From positions 310,001 to 374,000 of the forward strand of contig WPDH01000292.1 in NCBI GenBank assembly GCA_019137255.1: a DNA stretch of 64,000 bases, written 5' to 3'. Position numbers and translations under genes: made by a program. This DNA is from Corinectria fuckeliana (Eukaryota > Ascomycota > Sordariomycetes > Hypocreales > Nectriaceae). Below the pieces are notes generated by a model, which did not search any database, was not told where the DNA came from, and saw nothing but the letters and a program-made list of their open reading frames with translations. Positions 22,884 to 34,075 of the stretch are shown here, in pieces (the first letter of the stretch is position 1; each line of letters begins with the position of its first letter).

Positions 22884-25112
22884 GGATGAATGGATGCCGA
22901 AATACGTGAGGATGAGTGTAGAAAACATGTTGGGATGAAAATTGATGGTTGAGTGGAAAAAACACGCATATGGTCTTCGTGTTTACGTTTGAAGCACGTG
23001 AAGCCATCGGCGCAGTTAAGACCTTGCCTTTAACGATACTTGACAATACCACGTATGTCTTTTTTTACTCAGGGTATGTCGGGTACCTTAGAACCTTGAT
23101 GCACGGGCGGATTCTAACGATGCCGTGTAAATACCCAAAGAGCAAGATGGAGATGACCTTTCATCTTCATCTTGATCCTTGCTGGACCAATCACGCGAAA
23201 ACGTTGTGACCCTATGTTTAGGCTTCTAGAACCTTAGTTAGACGGTCCAGGATTGCTGAACCGAGAGTGAACCGGGACTGAAAACTGATGACTTGGCTCT
23301 GCTTGGTGTTTACTTTACAGTAAGGTCAACGTGCTTGCTGAGTCACCCGAACATGAGCGAAAGGAGCCGGTGCCTGATGTGGCCTTCACGATGACTACAT
23401 GTAGGCTATGTATGTGTACCTTACACTCTTGGTTCCGGTTACTACGGTGCATGGAAGCTAACTGGACCCTTCTTGGAGCACATATGCTAGACTACCTAGC
23501 CAGTAGTTATTTCTTTACAGGCTGTCACCTTGTAATTAACCAACGGATGGATCTCAACGGGACATACTGCGTACGCCTGGAAAATATTCAAGAGGTAGGT
23601 AGGTTACGGAGTTAAGTCAGGCGGGCAAAGCCGCTCGGCGGAGGCAGTCGGGTCTTGGTGGGGGGGCGTCGGGTGCCTGCCCGGGGCTGGCCGCGGGCCT
23701 AGGCCCACCACCCACTGTGCTTAGGCGGGAGTGCACTGTTTCTATTGGGGGCATACTCGCACTGTTTGTGACTTGAGGCGGGATCATGACCAATGCCTCT
23801 CCGTCATCCGTGTTGGTTGGGTTTGGAGGTTGAGGACTCGAAACGACTCGGCCGCATACTCGTGCAATACGAAGCAACAAGGGAGGGAGAGTGTTGGGGT
23901 AGGAGCTTCTGGTCAGTCTGACGTTTCCTCGGTCTCTTATTCCCGGAGAAAAAGGGCAGTTCCAACTCCTCGTACGCTGAGCATCTGCTTACAGTATAGA
24001 GGTAGTAACCGAGTCGTCATGATTGCCGAGGAACATCCGAGACACAGAGCACACAGTGTTAATACAGTGTTTCCTCTCCCACTCAGGTGGACCATGACCA
24101 TGACACGGGGCCCACGTCAGTGTCAGTGCCCCATTAACGCCGCCTGTGCGTGCCTACTCCGCTGACGCTGCCAAACAGCCCACTGCCTGGAAATGCTCCG
24201 TAATCTCGGGCTCAAGGCCCTCAGAAGATGATCATTCCAATCGCTGCATCGTAGCATCAGGCTGCAACACTTGCTGCCAACTACCAAATACCAACTGCCA
24301 CCGTATTGCTGCATTAATTGTCTACCAGCCAACAGCCAGCCCAGCCCTACGAATACGCTGCCAACCGACGCCTCCCGCTCTGCACTCTTTTCTGCCCGTC
24401 TGACTAACTAAACTCCCAGCCCACTCGTTCTCTTGCCTCTCTTACCTCTTACACCAACACCTCTGTCCTCCCTACGAAGTACCCTCCTCCTACTAAAGCT
24501 CCCCCCACACCGCACCCACCTCCAACTCCCGCGCACCCGCTTCCGCTTGCCGCCGCACCGATCCTCCCTCGCCTCCCCACGCCCGCTCCGACACACTCAC
24601 ACACACACAGACTGACTCCCAACGCCAACATCCTTGTGGCCGTCTTGTCTGAGTGTGACTCCTGATCCATCCCCGGCCAACCGCATCTCCCCTCGGCCAC
24701 GCTCTGCCTTGTTTGCGGTCCTCGTCTCTCCCGCCCCGTGACAGCCTGATCCCGACGCTCGACTCGCCTCGTCTTGTTTCGCCTCGACCCGTCCCTGCGT
24801 CCCAGCCTATCTCGACCATATCATCCGCCATAGACGCTACTACGTCAAGATACTACTTTAGTCACACCGTCCTCGGCGCCGCCACCTTTTCCTCGCCCTC
24901 TTCTCTCTCCCTTCTCCGCCGACGACTCATACCTCGACTCCCTTCCCGCCGCCACGATTCCTCCCATCACGAGGAAGCGGAAGGCTGCTGAGGCGACGAT
25001 CATCTCTGCCAAAAAAGACGAAGGCCCCAACAAGAGAATCATCGCCTCGGCTGCCGTCTCGGACACAGTCGCACTACCCCCCACCCCCGTCACCACAACC
25101 ACCAGCAATCCC
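22884..25112. other. intergenic, no gene seen
   Basis: Between the peroxiredoxin and the RBR ligase. The last 700 bp is strongly pyrimidine-rich on the + strand (24380-24960), typical of a long fungal 5' leader. The frame of the RBR gene is open upstream of its first ATG from about 24900 ('ITRKRKAAEATIISAKKDEG'), but I saw no in-frame ATG there. Confidence 0.5.
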
Positions 25113-26830
25113 ATGGATTCTGACGAGGAGTATCTGTCCGCTCTCTCTAGCGATGACGAGATGATGCAAGACGACAGCGGTGACGACATGTCTGCCGGCG
25201 ATGGTGCGTTTTGCCCCCTCCTGACTAACAACAGTACCGCTCCTCGCTTCTTTGCTGACCTGAACTTTCTGCGCAGACTTCGATGAAGAGGACTTTGACG
25301 AGCCCGACCCCGACTTCGGCACGGCTAAGGACTTCGACCGAAAGGGAAGGGCTGCCCACATTGTATCCTACAAGGTTTTCGAGCCAAGCGATGTCCAACG
25401 CCAGCAAGATGATATGATCAACGAGGTGAATATGATTTTGGACATGCGCAAGGAAGACGCGGCTATCCTGCTCCGATATTTCCGCTGGAACAAGGAGCGC
25501 TTGCTCGAGGATTACATGGACCGTTCTGAAAAGGTCCTAGAGGCAGCCGGGCTTAGCAGTAACTCGGTCACTCTCCCCAAGCTCGAGGCCATCCCCGGCT
25601 TCGTCTGTGACATTTGCTGTGAGGATGACGAGGGCCTCGAGTCATTTGCCATGAAGTGTGGCCATCGGTACTGCGTAGACTGCTACCGCCACTACTTGAC
25701 CCAGAAGATCCGCGAGGAGGGCGAGGCTGCTCGAATCCAGTGCCCTTCCGACGACTGCGGCCGCATCCTCGACTCCCGCTCGTTGGACTTGCTAGTGACC
25801 CATGAACTGAGGGATCGCTACCACGAACTACTCAACCGGACCTATGTTGAGGACAAGGATTCCTTCAAGTGGTGCCCTGCTCCCGACTGCCCCAACGCCG
25901 TCGAGTGTGGCATCAAGAAGAAGGAATTGGACAGAATTGTCCCTACGGTGGAGTGCCGATGCGGCTACAGGTTCTGCTTTGGATGTCCGAACCCGGATCA
26001 TCAGCCAGCTCCGTGCGGCTTGGTCAAGAGATGGCTCAAGAAGTGCGCTGATGACTCGGAGACGGCAAATTGGATATCAGCCAATACTAAGGAATGTCCC
26101 AAGTGTAACTCAACCATCGAGAAGAACGGAGGCTGCAACCACATGACATGCCGCAAGTGCAAGTACGAGTTTTGTTGGATGTGCATGGGTCTCTGGTCCG
26201 AACACGGCACCAGCTGGTACAACTGCAACAGGTTCGAGGAGAAGAGCGGCGCAGAGGCTCGCGATGCTCAGGCCAAGTCCCGGACCTCCCTCGAACGCTA
26301 CCTGCATTACTACAACCGATACGCCAACCACGAACAGTCGGCAAAGCTGGACAGGGATATCGCACAAAAGACGGAGAAAAAGATGGTGCAGCTTCAGACC
26401 GCCTCCGGCATGTCCTGGATCGAGGTTCAATACCTCAACTCGGCGTCCCAAGCCCTGCAGACTTGCCGACAGACGCTTAAGTGGACCTACGCTTTTGCCT
26501 TTTACCTAGCCAAGAACAACTTGACGGAAATCTTCGAGGACAACCAAAAGGACCTCGAGATGGCGGTTGAGAACTTGTCAGAAATGTTCGAGAAACCAAT
26601 CCAAGAGATGTCCGACCCTAAGCTCAAGGTGGACATTATGGACAAGACGTCGTACTGCAATAAGCGACGCATCATTCTTCTCGAAGACACGGCTGATAAC
26701 TTAGCTAAGGGTGTGTATTTGTCTGTCTAACCTTGAACCGCGCGAGACTAATTCTTTAACTATAGGCGAATGGGCTTTCAACTCCGATTTGACAAGCAGC
26801 ACCGCTGCCGGATCTGCTAGTCGTCGCTAG
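25113..26830 (+). CDS. RBR-type E3 ubiquitin ligase, Ariadne family
   Basis: Exons 25113-25203, 25277-26710 and 26766-26830 give 529 aa. Order: an acidic N-terminus (MDSDEEYLSALSSDDEMM); an Ariadne-like UBA-type helical segment (about 77-120); RING1 starting 'CDICCEDDEG' (about 141-166); the in-between-RING cysteines ('CPSDDCGRILD', 'CPAPDCPNAVECG', 'CRCGYRFCFGC'); RING2 'CPKCNSTIEKNGGCNHMTC' with C317 as the expected thioester cysteine; then 'FCWMCMGLWSEHG' and a C-terminal Ariadne helical domain rich in Tyr and Gln. These proteins take ubiquitin from an E2 onto the RING2 cysteine before transfer, often together with cullin-RING ligases (family knowledge). All zinc ligands appear to be present. 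The start is the first ATG in frame after a pyrimidine-rich leader. Confidence 0.95.
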
Positions 26831-27792
26831 ATTTGAACGCCAGCAGCATCCCTCCTGAGGTTACCTCGGGCTAACCTGAAAAGTCCATGGTGGAGTAGCT
26901 TAGGCGCCGCCATCGACGCAGGTAGCCCCAGGGCGCCTACGGGTGATTTGATCTGGAGTCAGGGTAGAACCTGTGTGAGTAGTTTCCCCAGGCATATATT
27001 AGACCACGACGGCATCGTTATGGCATCTTTTTGGGCATTCGCAGTGAACGAGGCGTCACACCTTCACAACCAGCATGGTTCGGGATCTCTCTACCTTCTC
27101 CGTTCATCCCTTTTTTTTATATTAACTTGTTTCAAACGACTTTGGGAAGTGCTCCTCAGAGAGTCCAGCAAACAAATGGGAAATTACTGGCGTTGGCGCG
27201 TCCTGGAGGCGTTGGCGCGAACAAGGGAATCGGCATGGCTTTTGTCATAGATTTGTTGAAGACATGTTTACGCTCATGAGGCTGGTGGCATGCATCATGA
27301 ATCGATTCGCGGCGAGTTTTACTATTTAACAAACTTTACACAAGGAACCTTCGTTTATCTCGATGAGGATGGGGGCCATGTCACCAAGGCATCCTGTTAG
27401 ACATGGAGACGAAGATACATAGTAAGAAAAAAAGCCTTGGATATTTTGCTCTTGATAACCAGGCGAATGATGCCGTGACGCCTAACTCTGATATTATGAC
27501 ACCGTTCCGACTCCTAAAAGCCCATTCCTTGTCTGCTATGGACTAACATGAAGCTGTATTGATATGTACAAAGAACAACACCGCCTCGCCGAGGATAAGT
27601 AGCTACATTAAGCAACAAAAGCACGTTAAACGCCCCCCCCCCCCCCAACNNACGTTAAACCCCCCCCCCCCCCCCCAAAAAAAAAAAAATGCAAGGTTAT
27701 TCGTTATAGGAGTATGACAAGACTCGTTCAGCTGAAACCAGCTCGGTCGACCTGGGAGGAGAAAAGAGTCAAGCAAGAACCCAGTCTGTCGT
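26831..27792. other. intergenic between convergent RBR ligase and EXO1, contains an N gap
   Basis: 3' regions of two convergent genes. Holds the 2-N gap and its C homopolymers at about 27623-27690. No gene seen. Confidence 0.5.
27623..27690. other. assembly gap (2 N) with duplicated flanks and poly-C/poly-A runs
   Basis: Bases 27650-27651 are N. The left flank reads acgttaaacg followed by a C run; the right flank starts again with acgttaaac and a longer C run, then a run of A. This looks like two contig ends representing the same locus that were placed side by side. Confidence 0.85.
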
Positions 27793-30136
27793 CTAGGAGA
27801 AGGCGAAGCGGGAGAGGTTGAGCTTCTTGGGCGGGGCGTCGAATTCCTCATCCTCCTCGTCGCTATCGGGGATGATCTGATCCTCACTGCCACCCAACCG
27901 GTTGAGCGACTCGACTTCCTCGAGGTCGACCTTGGGGAGCGGCACGAAGGCTGGGTTGACGGGGACGCCCGAGAAGAAATTGGCATCGAGCCTCTTGCGC
28001 GGCTTGGGAAGCTTGGGCGACATGGGATTGGTCATGGCCCGCGCGCCGAGGCGTTGCAGCGGGGTCAGCCGGGAGCCGGCGGTTGAAGGCATCGTCGAAG
28101 GTGTGGATAAGGTGCTGAAGACGGAGGATGGTGTTTCTGACATGGCCGAGGCGGGGGTTGCGGATGGTTTGGATGAGTAGGAGAAGCGATCGAGGTTTGG
28201 CCGGGGTGTGGCAGATGGTTGTGACGACGGGGCCTTCAATTGCGGAGGAGGCATGGATGCCTCGAAAGATGACATTGGTGTTTCTTCGTCCTTGAGCATT
28301 GACTGCTGACTCTCCGTGTCGACCGAAGCTGTAACCGTCTCTTGACTGTTTTCATCGAAGATGGAGATGAACTTTTTGGGCTTGGGGGCAGGTTTCCAGC
28401 CTTCAAAGTCGGGGAGATCTCGCAACGCCTCTTCTATCGAGTCGTCCGACATCAGGTAGGCGTCGCTCTTTGCCTTTCTCGGGCTCCTCCGCAGCTTCGG
28501 CTTTGAGAAGAACTTACTCTTCTGAGGAGAACCCTCCTTCAGCTCCGTCTCGTTGTCATTACACAAGCGCGCTTTCTTTGGGGGCCTGCTGGGGAGATCT
28601 GTCGAGGGAGTCGCGGAAGAGCTGGTAGCCGTGACGGTGGATGAGGTGCGTCTTGAGAGGGCTGGGCTAGGAGCGACGCGGGCTAGCACATTGTAAATCG
28701 GCTCCGTTCGTCGGCGCTGGAGTCTAGGGGATGTACGCGTGCGGCCGGGACTCGTGCGTCTCGATGCTCCCGTGGGTGCTGGCCGGTCTGTTTCGTCGAG
28801 GTACGGTCGCGGCAAGGGGAATACGCGAGGGACCAATCCTCCAGCGGTAATTTGCGTAACTCTCTGAGGGTCTACTTCGAAGCAGTTGGGATCCATTTCG
28901 CCCATGGGAACCCGGTGATGACCCTTGAAGAAGGAGTTGATTGGTTTCGCGGGGGGCTTCGTCACAACATCTGTCGCTAACTGCGAGTGCCTCCTCTTGG
29001 ACGGTGTCGTCGGCAAGACGATTGGTGCCTTGGTCATGGGGTTGATGTCTCCTCTTGAAACGGCTTGGGCTATCTCCGGCTCAACGAATGCCCCAATGAA
29101 AGGCATCTCGTCTGCGGTTCGTGCTCCATTCGGTTCCGTTAGGTTCACCAGCTCTTGCTTCTTGGGGCAGAAAACCCATTGATGTAGAAACGTTAGTTCC
29201 GCTTGGTAGAATAGTGTGAGGTAGTTTTCCGAGACCCGTTTGCCTTGGAACTGAACCATGCGAATCACCCGTTCAGGAACCTTGGTTTTTCGAAGCATTC
29301 GGTAGGCCGTCTTCAGTCCAACGCCAGGGAGACCGTCGAGGTAGTCGCAGCCGCTCATGATGGCCATCCGTCGAAATTCGGTGTCAGACCATCCTGTCAA
29401 GGAGATCTCCCGACATAGACAAAAGTCCTTGCGGTTGATCTCGATGCAGTTGCCGTATTGGTCGAGCTTGGTGAGCAGTTTCTTGGCGCCAAAAACGAGG
29501 AGATCGGAGTCGTCGGAGAGTATGCCGTCGATGAGGCCCTGCCGTTCGAGGTAGACGAGTTGCGCGTCGGCTTCGTAGGGAGCAACAACATAGGGAATGT
29601 CGGCCTTCTTGAGGTGCTGGATCAAGGCGGAAGCCATCTCGGGGGTGATGTCGATACACTTCTGGAACTCCTGGGTCGCTTGTGACGGCTTTCCGGCTTT
29701 GAGGAGCTCCACGGCGGCCTTCTTCTTTTCATCCCTCTTCTTGGCGCGGGAATCTTCGGTCGCGGCCTTGCTGGGGAGGTAGTCTCCGTCGAAGACCATG
29801 TAGGGAGTGACGCCGCAATGGCGAAGCATCCTGACGCGATGCATGGCAGAAGTTATGTACCTAAAAATGGTCAATTGAGACTATTCGCAGTAATGGTCGA
29901 GTGTCGATGCTTACTTCTGGGTTGGCTTGTCCTGGCCAAGCTCGAGGGCACAGGAATAGGCAGCGCGATGGAGCCACCCATACGCGTCGACACCGAGGGT
30001 CTGGCCGGCATAGGTTTTGAGCTCCACCGGCTTCTGGATCGACTTGAGGAGTGGCAGAAGCCCTAACGACCGGTCAGTAACAGGATCCAGCTTGACGAAT
30101 GGACCGGGTGCGGAGGGTCGTACCGGATACACCCAT
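27793..30136 (-). CDS. EXO1: exonuclease 1 (XPG/Rad2-family 5'-3' exonuclease)
   Basis: Exons 30136-30124 (13 nt), 30062-29915 and 29860-27793 give 742 aa. The tiny first exon encodes MGVS, and splicing completes MGVSGLLPLLKSIQ, the usual Exo1 N-terminus. Metal-binding residues can be read at the positions known for human EXO1: D30 (GVDAYGWLH), D78 (MVFDG), E150/D152 (YEADAQ) and D171/D173 (SDDSDLL). The helix-hairpin-helix 'GCDYLDGLPGVGLKTA' follows. Residues beyond about 350 are Ser/Pro/Lys-rich, unstructured in the family, and carry protein-interaction sites. Exo1 acts in mismatch repair, DNA-end resection and meiotic recombination (family knowledge). An ACGCGT box lies about 150 bp upstream. 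Confidence 0.95.
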
Positions 30137-31454
30137 CTTGAGAGCAAGGCCGCTTTAGCGACGGTTCAGAGCGCGGTCCCTGGAGTCTCTGGCCGACAGC
30201 CCGTCGAGACGGGTGTAAATAGGGTTATACCGGACGAATTTGCGAGTGCATATATCGACAATGGCGCATGCGGCCTGAGAAGAGTGGACGCGTCGTGGAT
30301 CGTTCTGCACGCGATGTTTGGTGGGACACGGCTCAGAAGGTAAACAACGAAACAGGGAGTCCGACAGAGAAGCACACGAGTAAATCAGCAAATGTAAACG
30401 AGCAAGCGAGACAGGGTGAGCTGATGGGAGAAGGCGAGACACAGGCGAGGCAAAGGATGTAGGAGAACAGAGAGCGACTGCATCGGCGGTGGAGTTGTAG
30501 TTCATTGAGAAGTGAGCCCTGGAGCATGGAAAGTGCTTAGGCATGTACTTCCGTGCCGACGACGCGCCACCTTTAACGCCTGGAGCGCGTCGAAATTTAG
30601 GCGCGCCCCTGGTCAGGAACCCGCTAAAATAGATTAGTGCCCGCTGTTGTGGCATTCCCCCAGCAACGTCATGGGCTCTCGAAGCCGCTGAACGCGGAGG
30701 TACCCCGCTATGATGGGTGCTTTATTCCCTGAAATGATCGGTGGGCTGCTTCCGTCGGGATGGAAGACCACCTAGGCCTAGGCTACCTATGTTATCGATC
30801 GATAGAGATGGAGCAAAGGCATGAGTTAAATTCAGATGCTTACATATCTCGAGCATTGGCCCAGGGCTCGCTTGAGCCACAGCGTTATCAAGCATTATAA
30901 AAGGGTTGCTTCCCTGCAGGAATGAGTGCTCCCATCTTGCTGCCGTGGTCTAGGAGGTTATCGCAGGAGTACGGGAGGGAGGCAACTCCACCTACCTAGC
31001 TATATATGCTAACTACGAATATGTAGTCTATGGTTCTGTGGCGGAACGAGTTCTCGAGGAATGTAGCAAGTTCACGTCACTGAGAGCTGGGGTCTGGCTG
31101 TTTGGTCCAAGAGGAAAGCCAATTCAACGGGGGTTATGTACCATGGATGCCAGCACCTGCCCATTGCACACGGATATACTGTGCATCCTCATAGCAAGTG
31201 GCTTAAAAATGATCACTTTCCGACCCTGACATTCAGGATTTATTTGCAGCATAGACTACACATCCTCTGGTGCCATGTTATTGTCATCCCCCGGAGGACT
31301 GTTCCCTCGTCTTTAGCCGACAAATACCCGCCGCCACCACTTGTTCGACCTCACCAATTGTGTGGACCTTGAGAAAAACTAGGCGGTGATGTCGAAAAAA
31401 ACAAACTTACAGACACAAGATTGAACATCTCAGACCAGCATCTCCTCCTTCAAC
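30137..31454. promoter_or_regulatory. shared upstream region of EXO1 and TMA16
   Basis: 1.3 kb between divergent starts. Apart from the ACGCGT box I see short palindromes (cctaggcctagg-type near 30771; atcgatcgat near 30795) and an A-rich leader before TMA16 (31374-31420). No gene. Confidence 0.45.
30288..30293 (+). promoter_or_regulatory. ACGCGT (MCB-type) element upstream of EXO1
   Basis: Palindromic acgcgt about 152 bp upstream of the EXO1 ATG. This is the core of the MBF/MCB site that drives G1/S genes in yeasts. Function here is inferred. Confidence 0.4.
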
Positions 31455-32159
31455 ATGCCGGGCTCCCTCGATAAGACGCGCAAGCAAATCTCAAAGAAGC
31501 GCAATGGCGTCATCAACTCCCTCCACGCGAAGTCGCGAGACTCTCTGCGGCTACACAAGGCAGCCGTGAGGGACCAGCGCATTGTGAAGCTGGCCTCCAC
31601 TAGGCACAAGAAGGAGCAGCCGCTTGGTAAGTTGCTGAACATTCACGATTCGACAAAGCACAAAAGCTGACAGTATCCTAGTCGACCGAGTTGCCTTTTT
31701 CCAGCAGGCTCTGCGTCTCAGGGGCGACGAGCTCGCCGACGTTACCCCTAGCGTTGAGGACGTTCAGGGCATGATTCATTCGTAAGTCGCTCTGGTCAGT
31801 TCTGTCCATGCTCTCGGCTCACCCAAGCAGATTCGTTCATCAGTATGACGAGGAATACGACGCCGCCAGAAAGACTCGTCGTGCTGGCCGCCCTGCCGGC
31901 GCGAGGGAGGACCTCCTAAAGATCAAGATGACCAACCTTGAGACCGAGTACAAGAATGGATTTTGTACGTTGCATCTATCCTAGGAATCCTCCAATAACT
32001 TCGCTGACACGGCTCTTAGTGCTTCCGGACTTGTTGACGGCCCCCAGCGTCAGCGCACTTCATCTCTGGGAAGGTTCGTGGTCTTACCTCCCTCAACTGA
32101 AATGGGTCAAGGTGACGATCGACGGCGAGGCTCGGCCTGCTGCTTTTCCCTCATCATAG
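31455..32159 (+). CDS. TMA16: translation machinery-associated protein 16 (Tma16)
   Basis: Exons 31455-31626, 31682-31781, 31831-31964 and 32020-32159 give 181 aa, the usual length for the family. The N-terminus is basic (MPGSLDKTRKQISKKRNGVI); the middle holds 'VDRVAFFQQALRLRGDELAD' and 'RFVHQYDEEYDAARKTRR'. The C-terminal part, 'GFLLPDLLTAPSVSALHLWEG' then 'YLPQLKWVKVT', matches the conserved end of Tma16. The protein binds pre-60S ribosomal particles during nucleolar and nuclear biogenesis (family knowledge). The four exons join in frame with introns of 49-55 nt. It is divergent from EXO1. Confidence 0.9.
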
Positions 32160-33909
32160 AGGCTTGGAAGATGATGCCAAGGTTGAAGAAAAGTACTAGA
32201 GAAAGGAGCATCTGCTCTTGATTTGGCCACCCCTGACGCTTGATCAGCTAGGGCAGGCTTAACGACATGTCTCAACGACTATTAATGAACGCTCGATACC
32301 CCGGACCACCACCCCCTCTTTCAGGAAATAGTATCAACGGCCTGCATTCCAGGCCCGAAACAAAGATGCCCCTGATGCAGATGCGTCACATTTTCCGGTT
32401 ACGTTTCTTTTTCCTTCACCTAGCGAACTCTGTACTAGAGTGATATAAGAGCCAGGTATACACTGGTCTACTATGAACAACTTTATTGCCCCTGGATCAG
32501 TCAACTGAAAGATCTCGTCCGTGGTTAGGAGGAGGGGAAGTCGAAGCGGATCTGCTTGGCAAGAGTGAAGTCCCGACGCAGTATTACGGATTATGCTCAT
32601 AGGATGGGTCAAAGTTAACAGCCTAAGCAGTCTGAGAGCAGGACAAATCGCTAGCGGCATGAATGCAATGCTTTGACATTGTTCAGGTCATCCTAGTGCC
32701 GCCTTTCCAGTCGGGTCTAGTTGCACGTCAAAGGATGCAAAATGCAACTGTAGGTCTTAGAGAAGCAGAAACCTGATCGAATTGGTCGCCGGAAGCTCTT
32801 GTTCGAAGATAATCGAGTGGTTCATTCAATACCACTACATGACCTACCTAATGCATTCGCTCCCTCTTCGCGCATTGTAAATGTGGGCATTCTGAGGAGG
32901 GGTCGTTGACGGGTTTGGGATACCAGAACATGGTCGACGTATGGATTAGGGCATTTCCCTTGGTTAATTCTGTCTTTGGCATTGAGCTTATTCTGTACTG
33001 GAAGGGCATTACCGAAGCTTATTCTGTACAAGAGCGACCACAGGGAATTGGGTGCAGGATGGCAAGTCTTATATGAGTTTCAGAACACCCGATAAGGACT
33101 TTATAACCTGTCACGATGCGTGTACTGCTCTGGCGAAACGATGAGGCTACGACCATGGCATCTAGAGAGTGGGCTATGCATGACAAGGGACAACGGCAGT
33201 TCGGAATTCGGAACGTCTTGCTAGTCTACACCGTCAAAGTAACCCGTAACAGACCAAAATAGCGATTTCTGAGCAGAAGCGGCAATCGACAAGGCCAGCA
33301 CCGACATCGGGACCGGCGGGAATGCCAGCGATCGGCTGGCGCTACGACGATGCAGGCAATCTTTGCCGGAGTAGCAGACAGACTAGAATATAATCGGCAA
33401 ACGCACCCTCTTACCAACTTACGTATCAGTGCGGGCGCTGCGTGGCGGGGAGTCTCAGCCGGTAATAATTCCTGTTTCGGTACTGGCGCCAGATAGATAA
33501 CATGTCGAACTTCCCCCGCAAATGTGATAACGGTGCAAGATAGGTAACCAAGTAGGCCTAGGTATCTACATACGCAGTCTACGCCGGGAGACGCAACCTA
33601 AGTTGCCAGGGATTAGTGAGTAATTGAGTCGACTGACCAATCTACGATGTAGCCCGTTCCGGTTCTAATTCCCACAGAGGGACAACGGAGCCGCGACTCT
33701 TGGTCTGTGGGTTGCGACGGTGACACTTCCCCACGATTCGACGGCTTCGGCACTGGACGCAGAGAACTGGGCAACTAGAGATGCACTCTGCCCCCCAGAA
33801 GCCCAGAGCCGGTTGGCTTGATTGGGAACTAATCATGCATTTGCCGCATGGGAGAGGTCCCCGCTTCACGCTCCCATGCCGGGTATTTTGTCTCACAAGC
33901 GACACAACC

Positions 33910-33925
33910 CTATCAGGATAGATAG
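33910..33925 (+). promoter_or_regulatory. paired GATA-factor (HGATAR) sites upstream of the amine oxidase
   Basis: ctatca at 33910-33915 (TGATAG on the minus strand) and agatag at 33920-33925 match HGATAR, the AreA/NIT2 binding consensus. They lie 150-165 bp before the ATG. In this class of regulator, paired sites are the functional arrangement; the role here is inferred. Confidence 0.4.
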
Positions 33926-33971
33926 TTAGTCGAGGAGATATACTCCCGATCCATGGCAAAACGACAATACA

Positions 33972-33982
33972 CACATATAAGC
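33972..33982 (+). promoter_or_regulatory. TATA-like element of the amine oxidase
   Basis: acatataagcc about 95 bp before the chosen ATG. An in-frame upstream ATG at 33953 lies before this element, which argues for initiation at 34076. Confidence 0.4.
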
Positions 33983-34075
33983 CAGCCAGCCGTCCCTCCC
34001 CGAAACCCAAACCTGCAGACCAGGCAGCTCGCTCACTCACTCACCTACCACTCCGCAAACACCTCTCCCCAAACC

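Larger units (their letters stand above)
32160..34075. other. intergenic between TMA16 and the amine oxidase
   Basis: 1.9 kb without a gene I can support. The last 170 bp carries GATA-type and TATA-like sites of the amine oxidase promoter. The remainder has short unrelated ORFs only. Confidence 0.5.

Noticed and set aside
33953..34075. In-frame upstream ATG extending the amine oxidase by 41 residues
   Set aside because: Lies before the TATA-like element and encodes a non-conserved segment; the family N-terminus starts at the later Met.
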